Of a DNA stretch of 64,000 nucleotides, positions 1 through 7,275 are shown in pieces; the stretch's first letter is position 1, and each line of letters begins with the position of its first letter. The position numbers and the translations under genes were made by a program. This DNA comes from Gluconobacter cerinus. GTDB lineage: Bacteria; Pseudomonadota; Alphaproteobacteria; Acetobacterales; Acetobacteraceae. Location of the stretch: NCBI RefSeq assembly GCF_002723935.1, contig NZ_BEWM01000002.1:310001-374000 (forward strand), read 5' to 3'. Under the pieces are notes generated by a model, which did no database searches, was not told the origin of the DNA, and worked only from the letters and a program-made list of their open reading frames with translations.

Positions 1-644
1 AGATGCTTGTAGCGCTGAAGCCGCTTCATGATCTGTTCAAGATCAAGCGGATTGTTGTCTCGACCTATCAGGCTGTGTCCGGTGCGGGCAAAGACGGAAT
101 GGACGAACTGTTTGGGCAGACCAAGGGCACCTTTGTGAACGACCCGCCGACGGTGGCTCAGTTTACCAAGCAGATCGCGTTTAACGTCATTCCGCACATT
201 GATCGTTTCATGGAAGATGGAGCGACCAAGGAAGAGTGGAAAATGGCGGTTGAAACCCGCAAGATTCTGGATCCGGATATTCAGGTTCTGGCGACCTGTG
301 TCCGTGTTCCGGTTTTCATCGGCCATTCCGAAGCGATCAGCATTGAGTGCGAGAGGCCGATTGACCTGAAGAAAGCTCGTGAGGCTTTGCGCAAGGCTCC
401 TGGCGTCATTCTGCGCGATGTACGTGAAGACGGCGGTTATGTAACGCCGATTGAATGTGTCGGGGAGGATGCAACGTATGTGTCTCGCCTGCGCATTGAT
501 CCGACAGTCGAGAATGGTCTGGCACTCTGGTGCGTCTCGGACAATCTTCGCAAGGGTGCAGCACTGAACGCCGTGCAGATTGCGGAAAGTCTGGTTGAAC
601 AGGGTCTTTTGAAAAATGGAGCCTTGTTTCCGGTAAAGGAATAA
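1..644 (+). CDS. asd: Aspartate-semialdehyde dehydrogenase, C-terminal part (5' end outside window)
   Basis: Forms L-aspartate 4-semialdehyde from aspartyl phosphate with NADPH, the branch point to lysine, threonine, methionine and diaminopimelate. About 213 residues of the C-terminal dimerisation/catalytic domain are visible. They include the segment STYQAVSGAGKDGMDEL, the conserved GHSEAI histidine region that binds substrate, and the family's C-terminal pattern around WCVSDNLRKGAALNAVQIAE. The nucleophilic cysteine and NADP-binding domain lie upstream of the window. The frame is open from base 1, so the first ATG at base 3 is internal. A strong hairpin terminator follows. Confidence 0.95.
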   Translation, partial: MLVALKPLHDLFKIKRIVVSTYQAVSGAGKDGMDELFGQTKGTFVNDPPTVAQFTKQIAFNVIPHIDRFMEDGATKEEWKMAVETRKILDPDIQVLATCVRVPVFIGHSEAISIECERPIDLKKAREALRKAPGVILRDVREDGGYVTPIECVGEDATYVSRLRIDPTVENGLALWCVSDNLRKGAALNAVQIAESLVEQGLLKNGALFPVKE

Positions 645-665
645 GGGAGTTTTCTAAAGTTCTGG

Positions 666-699
666 CGCGTCTGAAGGGAAACTTTCAGACGCGTTTTTT
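666..699 (+). terminator. Rho-independent terminator after asd
   Basis: A perfect 10-bp stem (CGCGTCTGAA at 666-675 with TTCAGACGCG at 684-693) encloses an 8-base loop and is followed directly by six T residues. It separates asd from murQ. Confidence 0.9.
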
Positions 700-723
700 A
701 TGTCGAGATGAAAAGGGTCATTC

Positions 724-1611
724 GTGACTGTTCCCCGCACAGAAACGGTTCTTGAAGCCAATCAGACTATTGAACTTCTGCCTTTGAATTCGCTTCTGGG
801 ACGGCTGTTGGACTCTCAGAAAGAGGCCTTAGAGCGGGTCGGAGAGGCACTCCCGTCCATTGAAGCCGCAGTTGAGGCGAGTGTGCCCCGTCTTCAGGGT
901 GGCGGTCGGTTGATTTATGCTGGGGCTGGAACGTCTGGTCGTATTGGGGTTCAGGATGGGGTGGAACTGACACCAACGTTTGGACTGCCCCCTGAGCGGC
1001 TGGTTTTGCTACTGGCTGGTGGCGCCGGTGCAGGGACGCAGGCTGTCGAAGGTGCAGAAGACAGGGAAGATCAGGCGCGCGTTGATCTTGGAGCATACGG
1101 GCCCACGCCGAATGACGTGGTCATTGGTGTCGCGGCGAGTGGCAATACGCCCTACACCTGTGCTGTTGTTGAAGCCGGGCGTGAGGTCGGGGCTTTGACA
1201 ATTGGGGTAAGTGGAAACGCGCATTCACGTCTTTTACGGAGTGCTGAAATCGGGATCAGTATTCCGACGGGCGCTGAAGTTCTGGCTGGCTCCACGCGGA
1301 TGGCAGCAGGGACGGCCCAGAAGGTTGCGCTTAACCTGTTTTCTACCGCTTTGATGACGCGCCTTGGGCATGTCTATCGCGGGCGTATGGTCGATATGCG
1401 AATTAGCAATGACAAGTTGCAGTTGCGTGCCGAGCGTATGGTGTTCGAATTGGCTGGGGGAACGGACGAGGAAGTTCGTGATGCGTTGCGGTTGGTTGGC
1501 GGCAATGTAAAGCGGGCAGTTCTTGTGAGAAAGGGTGTGTCTGTCGAGAAGATTGAGACGCTTCTTCAGGCGCATAACGGCAATCTGCATACGGTCCTGG
1601 CCTCTCTCTGA
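724..1611 (+). CDS. murQ: N-acetylmuramic acid 6-phosphate etherase
   Basis: Cleaves the D-lactyl ether of MurNAc-6-phosphate to give GlcNAc-6-phosphate, a step in peptidoglycan recycling in the cytoplasm. The 295-residue protein has one SIS sugar-isomerase domain. The glycine-rich AGAGTSGRIG segment is near residues 66-75 and the catalytic-type glutamate of GVELTPTFG is at about residue 81. A conserved RMAAGTAQKVALNL helix follows. The start is GTG at 724 with an AAGGG ribosome site about seven bases upstream. The next gene, anmK, begins 13 bp downstream and makes the etherase's substrate, so the two form a functional operon. Confidence 0.95.
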   Translation: MTVPRTETVLEANQTIELLPLNSLLGRLLDSQKEALERVGEALPSIEAAVEASVPRLQGGGRLIYAGAGTSGRIGVQDGVELTPTFGLPPERLVLLLAGGAGAGTQAVEGAEDREDQARVDLGAYGPTPNDVVIGVAASGNTPYTCAVVEAGREVGALTIGVSGNAHSRLLRSAEIGISIPTGAEVLAGSTRMAAGTAQKVALNLFSTALMTRLGHVYRGRMVDMRISNDKLQLRAERMVFELAGGTDEEVRDALRLVGGNVKRAVLVRKGVSVEKIETLLQAHNGNLHTVLASL

Positions 1612-1624
1612 AGGTAGAAACCTG

Positions 1625-2725
1625 ATGTCTTTCGAGAATATGCAATGGGCCATTGGTCTCATGAGCGGCACGTCTCTTGATGGGGTGGATGCGGCTCTGG
1701 TGCAGACAGATGGGGAGCGGATTGCTCAGTATGGGCCAGCCGTGACGGTTCCCTACGACTCTGCTTTGCGGGCTCGGCTGCGCCATTTGCTGGATCATGC
1801 TGCACATCTGGCAGAAGATGATCCGGATATTCTGGCTGCCGAACGGGACGTAACGCTACGGCATGTGGATGCTGTTCGGGAGCTTATGAAGCTGGCTCCA
1901 GATATTCGCCCTGATGTCATTGGCTTTCATGGGCAAACAGTCCTGCATCAACCCGAAAAAGGGCGAAGCTGGCAGATTGGTGATGGAGCGCTTCTTCAGG
2001 TGGAGTGTGGCGTCCCGGTTGTTTATGATTTCCGTGCACGGGATCTGGAATGTGGTGGTGAGGGTGCGCCATTGGTGCCAGTCCTGCATGCCGCGCTTTT
2101 GGAAAGTGAGACGCAGTCTGTTGCTGTTCTGAATATTGGTGGCGTGGCAAATGTCACCTTGCTCGGGCCGAATACAGAGGGGCAGCGTCAGGTCTGGGCG
2201 TGCGATACCGGACCGGGAAATGCTCTTCTGGACGACTGGGCGGAGCGACATACTGGCGTTGCGTGTGACGTCGATGGCGCGTTAGCGAGAAAAGGAAAGG
2301 TAGACCGAGCTGTTTTAGAAAACTTGCTGGCAATGCCGTATTTTCAGCGTGAAATGCCAAAGTCATTGGACCGTTTGAGCTTTCATGCCTCTGCCATGCA
2401 GGCCGTTGAAACCCTTTCTGCTGAAGACGGCGCGGCGACACTGCTGGAGTTTACGGTGGAAGCGATCGCTCGAACGCCCATGCCAGTCAAACCCACAAAG
2501 TGGTTTGTCGCTGGAGGGGGACGCCACAATCCGGTTTTGATGGAGCGCTTGCGCTCACGTTTGGGATCTCTGGGGTCCGTCGATGATCTTGGGTGGGACG
2601 GAGATGCACTTGAGGCCCAGTGCTTTGCGCTTCTGGCCGTTCGTTATGTACGTGGTCTTCCTTCGTCGTGGCCACAGACGACTGGGACGGAAAAGCCTTG
2701 TGTGGCAGGCCGATCAGCACGCTGA
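1625..2725 (+). CDS. anmK: Anhydro-N-acetylmuramic acid kinase
   Basis: Phosphorylates and hydrolyses 1,6-anhydroMurNAc to MurNAc-6-phosphate, feeding MurQ encoded just upstream. The 366-residue protein opens with the hallmark IGLMSGTSLDGVDAALV, has the GFHGQTVLHQP and CDTGPGNALLDDW phosphate-binding segments of the ASKHA-type fold, and ends with a family-type C-terminal region (FVAGGGRHNPVL). I chose ATG 1625 over in-frame upstream codons because the conserved N-terminus begins there and those codons lie inside murQ. The gene ends 24 bp from a convergent gene. Confidence 0.95.
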   Translation: MSFENMQWAIGLMSGTSLDGVDAALVQTDGERIAQYGPAVTVPYDSALRARLRHLLDHAAHLAEDDPDILAAERDVTLRHVDAVRELMKLAPDIRPDVIGFHGQTVLHQPEKGRSWQIGDGALLQVECGVPVVYDFRARDLECGGEGAPLVPVLHAALLESETQSVAVLNIGGVANVTLLGPNTEGQRQVWACDTGPGNALLDDWAERHTGVACDVDGALARKGKVDRAVLENLLAMPYFQREMPKSLDRLSFHASAMQAVETLSAEDGAATLLEFTVEAIARTPMPVKPTKWFVAGGGRHNPVLMERLRSRLGSLGSVDDLGWDGDALEAQCFALLAVRYVRGLPSSWPQTTGTEKPCVAGRSAR

Positions 2726-2749
2726 GCGGTCTGCCTGTCTGCTCGGATT

Positions 2750-3172
2750 TTAGACTGATGCAAGTTCCGGCCAGCCCGTTTCGGGACGGTCCAGATGCTT
2801 CAGAAGTTCATGATCCGGGGTGTTCGTAAGATCTTTTGTCAGGCTTTTGAAAAGCTTCTTGGACGCCGGCTTGTCCAGACTTTCACGGATGTCGTGAAGA
2901 GACTGCGCTGGAGCTATAAGAAGGATTCCCTCAACATTGCTGTCCTGTGCAGCCTTGTTGATGTGAGCCGCCAGATCTTTCGCGAAGTGTGTCTTGAGCT
3001 GCTCCTTCGGGCTTGTATGAGCAGCCTTGAGCGAACCTACATCCTTGGCTGCGTCTGAGCCCTTATGGATATCGAAGTTTTCGATTGTTCTGAGCTGTGA
3101 GCCTTCCAGACGAAGGAAACGAGCCTTTTCACCATCAGCGACGACGTAGATGACGGGGTCTTGGGTTGCCAT
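2750..3172 (-). CDS. Host-attachment-family protein (RMP/baeRF-like)
   Basis: A 140-residue protein resembling the family annotated as 'required for attachment to host cells' (Host_attach), a small alpha/beta fold related to archaeal release factor domains. Visible family features are the N-terminal VIYVVADGEKARFLRL strand-helix, a central HFAKDLAAHIN helix, the ILLIAPAQSLHDIR strand-helix and a C-terminal KDLTNTPDHELLKHL helix. The biochemical role is not established in bacteria of this kind, and the family name comes from a plant-associated species. I chose the internal ATG at 3172 because homology begins with the VIYVVADG strand. The gene stands alone and is convergent with anmK. Confidence 0.75.
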   Translation of the reverse strand: MATQDPVIYVVADGEKARFLRLEGSQLRTIENFDIHKGSDAAKDVGSLKAAHTSPKEQLKTHFAKDLAAHINKAAQDSNVEGILLIAPAQSLHDIRESLDKPASKKLFKSLTKDLTNTPDHELLKHLDRPETGWPELASV

Positions 3173-3422
3173 TGTATCAGATCCTTTCCCGATCAATCAG
3201 ATTGGTCAGGATCTGAACGTGGGCGGAGCGCTGGGGTTGCCCTTCCAGAAGGGCTCACCTCGATTCTTCAAGGCTTAGGATCATGATAAAAAAGGATATT
3301 TTTCAGTGAAGGTTATTTTTTTGACGTTTGGATGAATTTTTCTCTTGAATACCGACGGCGATATGATCACTCTCAGTATTGAGCCCACGGAAAACTTTCC
3401 CAGAGGGTTCAAGGAGGCAAAT

Positions 3423-3554
3423 ATGGCTTTGATGAATACTTTCATGCCGTATATCGGAACGATCGGTGCTGTAATGGCGGTGATCTTTTACAATGCTTCC
3501 CGCCGGGTTGAACAGCCAAGTCTTTCCTATGCACGTGTAAAGCGCCGACGATAG
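3423..3554 (+). CDS. Small single-span membrane protein, unknown
   Basis: A 43-codon ORF (starting MALMNTFMPYIGTIGAVMAV) preceded by a near-ideal ribosome site, AAGGAGG at 3411-3417, five bases before the ATG. It has one hydrophobic segment (about residues 8-23), then a polar, strongly basic tail ending RVKRRR, so a positively charged cytoplasmic C-terminus is likely. A perfect 7-bp stem with a GAAA tetraloop overlaps its stop codon. I recognise no family. The strong ribosome site and hairpin make it credible despite its size. Confidence 0.55.
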   Translation: MALMNTFMPYIGTIGAVMAVIFYNASRRVEQPSLSYARVKRRR

Positions 3555-3571
3555 CGTCCCGAAAGGGACGC
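3554..3571 (+). other. Stable GAAA-tetraloop hairpin at the end of the small ORF
   Basis: GCGTCCC pairs perfectly with GGGACGC around a GAAA tetraloop. The nearest T-run (3592-3597) is 20 bases downstream, so this is either an mRNA 3' stabiliser or a weak terminator. Confidence 0.55.
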
Positions 3572-3638
3572 GCATCCCTCGGTTAATGTGTTTTTTCTCT
3601 TTCGCCATTTGTAGCCCTGTTTCACACTGAAGGGTACT

Positions 3639-4670
3639 ATGGCCTTCTTTTTCAAAAAACCCCAGCATGCCTCTCCGCCTCATGGACGGACAGGCATCCT
3701 ACTTCTCAATCTCGGTACGCCTGATGACACCAGCTATTTGGCGGTGCGTCGGTACCTGAGTGAGTTCCTCTCCGATCGGCGCGTTATCGAAAGTTCGCCG
3801 CTGATCTGGCAGCCCATCCTGCAGGGCATCATCCTTACCAAACGACCATTTGCCAGCGGTGCAAACTATGCACGAATCTGGGATCGGGAGGAGAATGCCT
3901 CTCCGTTGCGGGTCTATACCCAGCGTCAGGCTGAGAAGCTTCGCCTTCGGTTAAAAGCAGACGGTGTCCCTGTTGAGTGGGGCATGCGCTATGGCCGCCC
4001 ATCTGTTGCGCAGGCTGTTGAGAGCCTGATGGACCAGGGGTGCGACCGTATCGTCAGTATTCCGCTTTATCCGCAATATTCCTCAGCAACGACCGCCACG
4101 GCCAACGATCAGCTTTTCCGGGCATTGATGAAGCTGAGAAAGCAACCCGCTGTTCTAACGGTTCCGTCTTTTCCAGATCATCCTGCGTTTGTGCGGGCCT
4201 TGGAAACGTCGGTGTTGAAGACGCTGGAAAGCCTTTCCTTCAAGCCCCAACGAATTGTGGCGTCGTTTCATGGATTGCCAAAAGTCTGTATCGAAAAGGG
4301 CGACTCGTATCAGGACGAATGTGTTCGTACGATCGCTGCCTTGCGTCAGGCGTTAGGGCTTTCTGAAGAGCAGATGCCGCTGACGTTCCAGTCGCGCTTC
4401 GGGCCGCTTGAATGGATTCAGCCTTATACGGCCCCTTATGTAAGTGCTCTCCCGAAGCAGGGCATCACGAAAATTGCAGTTATCATGCCAGGCTTTATGG
4501 CGGACTGTATTGAAACGCTGGATGAAATTGGGAATGAGCTTCGAGAAGAGTTCATGGAAGCGGGCGGCGAAGAGTTTGCGCTTGTGCCCTGTCTGAATGA
4601 TTCAGACGAGTCGGTTGACCTTCTGGAGGCATTGTCTCGTACAGCCCTAAGAGGGTTTGGAGTGGCTTGA
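3639..4670 (+). CDS. hemH: Ferrochelatase
   Basis: Inserts Fe2+ into protoporphyrin IX, the last step of protoheme synthesis, at the inner membrane face. The 343-residue length is normal. The sequence shows the GILLLNLGTPD start of the chelatase fold, the conserved IVASFHGLPK with the metal-binding histidine, TFQSRFGPLEWIQPYT, and the C-terminal ETLDEIGNELREEF segment with the second active-site acidic residues. ATG 3639 follows an AAGGG ribosome site. Heme supply matters here because the respiratory chain and the nearby flavohemoprotein need it. Confidence 0.96.
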   Translation: MAFFFKKPQHASPPHGRTGILLLNLGTPDDTSYLAVRRYLSEFLSDRRVIESSPLIWQPILQGIILTKRPFASGANYARIWDREENASPLRVYTQRQAEKLRLRLKADGVPVEWGMRYGRPSVAQAVESLMDQGCDRIVSIPLYPQYSSATTATANDQLFRALMKLRKQPAVLTVPSFPDHPAFVRALETSVLKTLESLSFKPQRIVASFHGLPKVCIEKGDSYQDECVRTIAALRQALGLSEEQMPLTFQSRFGPLEWIQPYTAPYVSALPKQGITKIAVIMPGFMADCIETLDEIGNELREEFMEAGGEEFALVPCLNDSDESVDLLEALSRTALRGFGVA

Positions 4671-4692
4671 GACTGTTTCGATACTTATGGAA

Positions 4693-4725
4693 AAGGCCCG
4701 GCTGTTACCAGCCGGGCCTTTTTTG
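4693..4725. terminator. Bidirectional terminator between hemH and the convergent secreted protein
   Basis: AAGGCCCGGC (4693-4702) pairs perfectly with GCCGGGCCTT (4711-4720). A T-rich tract follows on the plus strand, and the AAAA before the stem gives a shorter U-tract for the opposite direction. Confidence 0.88.
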
Positions 4726-4728
4726 TTT

Positions 4729-5100
4729 TTAGTGCTGCGGCGCCTGCGGAGCTGGCGCATTTGTGCCTGGCTCGGGGTGTTCTGCGTCGTACCACTGAGC
4801 CTTCTGGTTCACGGACGTCGCATCGTGGTGGCTCTGCCACCAGCCGCCGGTATTCGGGGCTGCCGGATGCTCCTTGTCCCAAAGAGCAGCCTTTTCGCGC
4901 AGATCCTTGCGATACAGGTGGCGGCGATACATGCCAGCGGCGCATCCACCAACGGCGCCAATAACACCATGGTGGTTGGCCAGATGTCCGCCTACGGCAC
5001 CGGCTGCACCGTACTTGATGCAGCCACCCGGTTCGGCAAGGGCCGGGGTAGCGGTGAGGAGGGCGGCCAGAGCCAGAGCAGAACGCATTGAGCGTGTCAT
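4729..5100 (-). CDS. Small secreted protein with glycine-zipper-like segment
   Basis: A 123-residue protein with a typical Sec signal peptide (starting MTRSMRSALALAALLTATPALA, cleavage after ALA). The mature part has two cysteines (about residues 26 and 52) flanking a Gly/Ala-rich segment with HLANHHGVIGAVGGCAAG, like glycine-zipper envelope proteins. A charged region and a Pro/Ala-rich tail follow. I chose the ATG at 5100 because the signal peptide starts there; the upstream extension is polar and unlikely. The function is unknown, and periplasmic or outer-membrane location is inferred. It shares the terminator at 4693 with hemH. Confidence 0.7.
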   Translation of the reverse strand: MTRSMRSALALAALLTATPALAEPGGCIKYGAAGAVGGHLANHHGVIGAVGGCAAGMYRRHLYRKDLREKAALWDKEHPAAPNTGGWWQSHHDATSVNQKAQWYDAEHPEPGTNAPAPQAPQH

Positions 5101-5214
5101 GGAAGTTTCGTCTCTCTTATCGGTCTCTTGGGAGAAAGAGACTTTCTGAATGTCGAAACTAGGTATGTGGGGGGAAGGTTTCAACTCTCTGGCGAGCAGA
5201 GATGGTTTTTAGGG

Positions 5215-5243
5215 TTGTGTTGCGGCCAGGTTTTTCATATAAC
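5215..5243 (+). promoter_or_regulatory. Candidate sigma70 promoter for a small RNA
   Basis: TTGTGT (5215-5220) and TATAAC (5238-5243) are separated by exactly 17 bases. The predicted start lies near 5250, immediately before a perfect stem-loop. Confidence 0.6.
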
Positions 5244-5249
5244 TGTGGC

Positions 5250-5346
5250 ATTGAGCCACAAATCGTTAGGCAGATGGCTCAATTATCAATATCAGAAAAT
5301 GATTTTCATAAGAGGCTGACTCCACGAGGGGGCAGCCTCTTTTTTT
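5250..5346 (+). ncRNA. Candidate small RNA (about 97 nt) or attenuated leader
   Basis: Downstream of the promoter at 5215 there is a perfect 8-bp 5' stem (TTGAGCCA 5251-5258 with TGGCTCAA 5275-5282). Next comes an A/U-rich linker with a small hairpin, then a terminator stem (GAGGCTG 5312-5318 with CAGCCTC 5333-5339) followed by seven T residues. No ORF fits inside. The architecture is that of a free-standing bacterial small RNA. Because the T-run touches the ATG of the next ORF, it could instead be an attenuator. No Rfam family was recognised by eye. Confidence 0.55.
5312..5346 (+). terminator. Rho-independent terminator ending at the next ATG
   Basis: A 7-bp GC-rich stem with a 14-base loop is followed by TTTTTTT at 5340-5346. 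The next ORF's ATG begins at 5347. Confidence 0.8.
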
Positions 5347-5649
5347 ATGAGCCTATTAGGATTTCAGGCTGTGGATATTTCGGGTTTTGATCTTTCGGGT
5401 CTGCTTGCTGACATTCCGGCCCGCTATGAACTTTGGGTGGCTCTGCTGATTATTGGCTGCAAGCTGATAACGGTTTTCTTGCCGCCTCCACAAAATACAT
5501 CACGGTTCGGCGGAATTTACCGCGTCATTACCCTTCTGGGGCTGAACTTTGGCTGGGCTGCCAATCGTCTTGAGCGGCAGGTCGGTAAAGTTACGTCAGC
5601 TTCTGGGAGTGGAGAAAGCGTGAAGAAGGACGCTTCTCCGAAAGCGTAA
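5347..5649 (+). CDS. Small membrane protein, unknown
   Basis: Encodes up to 100 residues with one clear hydrophobic segment (WVALLIIGCKLITVFLP, about residues 30-46), a second weaker one (YRVITLLGLNFGWAAN) and a Lys/Ser-rich C-terminus. No family recognised; the size and two-segment topology recall small holin-like or inner-membrane proteins, but there is no phage context. The start is uncertain. ATG 5347 abuts a terminator T-run and has no ribosome site; GTG 5371 has AGGA about ten bases upstream and would give 92 residues. A hairpin with T-run follows at 5656-5704. Confidence 0.5.
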   Translation: MSLLGFQAVDISGFDLSGLLADIPARYELWVALLIIGCKLITVFLPPPQNTSRFGGIYRVITLLGLNFGWAANRLERQVGKVTSASGSGESVKKDASPKA

Positions 5650-5655
5650 AATACT

Positions 5656-5704
5656 CTGGCTCCCGAATTACTTGGAATTTTTTCCTGAGAGCCAGAAATT
5701 TTTT
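5656..5704 (+). terminator. Probable terminator after the small membrane ORF
   Basis: CTGGCTC (5656-5662) pairs with GAGCCAG (5689-5695), followed by AAATTTTTT. The loop is long and T-rich. Confidence 0.55.
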
Positions 5705-5736
5705 CAAATACTTATTCAGTATGGATCAGTAAAATT

Positions 5737-7074
5737 ATGAATGCTATTTCCTCCCAGTCTCTGGTGCAGGCAAATTTTTCGCGTCCTGTTCCAACCAAAT
5801 ATCCTGTTTCTCGCTGGACGATTGCGGATGCGCTGAAGGTTCGTACAGACGATCCGACGACGACCATGCCGCTGATCGATTACCAGTTTCCCATTATGTC
5901 CAATGACGTCATGATCTGGGACAGTGGTGCGCTGCGTGACATGCACATGCGTACCGTGACGTTCAAAGGCTGGTTCGTCCTGTGGTCGCTTGCCGTGGAC
6001 AAGATCGATAAGACCAACGCCAAGATTTATGACGAATGGCACTCCCGCAATGACCGCGCTTATATCGGCTACTGGTATAGCCGCGATGGTGTGGAGTGGA
6101 CCTGGGGCGGCCGACTGTTCCAGACCTCTGCCGATCTGCGCCCATGGGAATGGTCCGGTTCTCTGGTGATGCGTGAGGGCACCGAGAACAAGGTGGACAT
6201 GTTCTACACGTCCGTCGGTGCGCCTGATGGCAACTCTGTTCCGGCGGTCAGTTCCGGCACTATTCATGCAGATGATAAGGGTGTCTGGTTCGACGGCTTC
6301 GCCACAAGCACGGAAATGTTCAAGGCAGATGGTGTTCATTACGCCAATGCGTCTGAAGATCCATATTTTGATTTCCGTGATCCGCAGCCGTTCATCAATC
6401 CGGGCGATGGCCAGCTTTATACGCTGTTTGAAGGCAATGTTCCGGGTGCGCGCGGCCAGTTTGTTATCGGCACCGATGAAATGGGTGCGGTTCCGCCAGG
6501 ATATGCGGTGGATGCTGGCGCACAATATGGTGCAGCAGCGATCGGTCTGGCCCGGTGTGTCTCCGGCTGGCGCAAGGGGGATTATTCCCGATGGGAACTG
6601 ATGCCTGCTCTGGTAACGGCTCTTGGCGTGAACGATCAGACCGAACGTCCCCATTTCGTTTTCAAGGACGGTCTGACCTATCTGTTCACGATCAGTCATC
6701 ACTCCACGTACACGGGCAAGAGCACGGGGCCTGATGGCGTTTATGGCTTTGTGTCCGAGAAGGGTATTTTCGGCCCATACAAGCCCCTGAATAGCTCAGG
6801 GCTTGTACTCGGTAATCCGTCTTCGCAGCCGTATTCGACGTATTCGCACTTTGTGGATGCGGAGGGCTATGTTCAGTCCTTTATCGATACCATTCCGGCT
6901 GCCGGTCAGAATGCAGAAAATCCGGAGACTTACCGGATTGGCGGTACACTTGCACCGACGGTTCGTCTGGTTCTGGATGGTGATCGGACGTTCCTGACAG
7001 AAGTCCATGATTACGCGCAGGTTTTTGCCCAGTCTGCCTGGCCGGCCTCTCTGGCGTATGACGTCAGAGCCTGA
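5737..7074 (+). CDS. Levansucrase-type fructosyltransferase (glycoside hydrolase family 68)
   Basis: Splits sucrose and transfers fructose to growing levan or to water. The 445-residue protein has the GH68 five-bladed propeller motifs with the three catalytic acids in place: nucleophile Asp62 in IWDSG, transition-state stabiliser Asp215 in FRDP, and acid/base Glu303 in TERP. EWSGS near 138-142 is also conserved. The spacing matches signal-less Gram-negative levansucrases such as Zymomonas LevU. There is no N-terminal signal peptide, although the substrate is extracellular, so a non-classical export route is implied. Two consecutive terminators follow. Inulosucrase activity cannot be excluded from sequence alone. 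Confidence 0.92.
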   Translation: MNAISSQSLVQANFSRPVPTKYPVSRWTIADALKVRTDDPTTTMPLIDYQFPIMSNDVMIWDSGALRDMHMRTVTFKGWFVLWSLAVDKIDKTNAKIYDEWHSRNDRAYIGYWYSRDGVEWTWGGRLFQTSADLRPWEWSGSLVMREGTENKVDMFYTSVGAPDGNSVPAVSSGTIHADDKGVWFDGFATSTEMFKADGVHYANASEDPYFDFRDPQPFINPGDGQLYTLFEGNVPGARGQFVIGTDEMGAVPPGYAVDAGAQYGAAAIGLARCVSGWRKGDYSRWELMPALVTALGVNDQTERPHFVFKDGLTYLFTISHHSTYTGKSTGPDGVYGFVSEKGIFGPYKPLNSSGLVLGNPSSQPYSTYSHFVDAEGYVQSFIDTIPAAGQNAENPETYRIGGTLAPTVRLVLDGDRTFLTEVHDYAQVFAQSAWPASLAYDVRA

Positions 7075-7084
7075 GTGTCAGAGG

Positions 7085-7112
7085 CTCAGGTTAAAAAGAC
7101 CTGAGATTTTTT
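7085..7112 (+). terminator. First of two tandem terminators after levansucrase
   Basis: CTCAGGT (7085-7091) pairs with ACCTGAG (7099-7105), followed by ATTTTTT. Confidence 0.8.
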
Positions 7113-7124
7113 GATAAGGCGTTG

Positions 7125-7164
7125 ATGAAAGCCACTCTTTTACGGGAGTGGCTTTCATTTTTTT
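7125..7164 (+). terminator. Second tandem terminator after levansucrase
   Basis: A perfect 13-bp stem (ATGAAAGCCACTC 7125-7137 with GAGTGGCTTTCAT 7146-7158) has an 8-base loop and a seven-T run. It is one of the strongest terminators in the window. Confidence 0.93.
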
Positions 7165-7275
7165 CGGAGCGTTTTGGCATGTGCCTTGGCTTTGCTTCGA
7201 TCAGAACGAAGAACTCCCTGCAAATACGGCATGCCGCTCTGGTTTCTTCATTCTCTGTTCGTGGAGTGTTGATGA

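Noticed and set aside
5716-6702. A 328-codon frame opposite the levansucrase gene
   Set aside because: It mirrors a real gene with catalytic residues and has no domain of its own.
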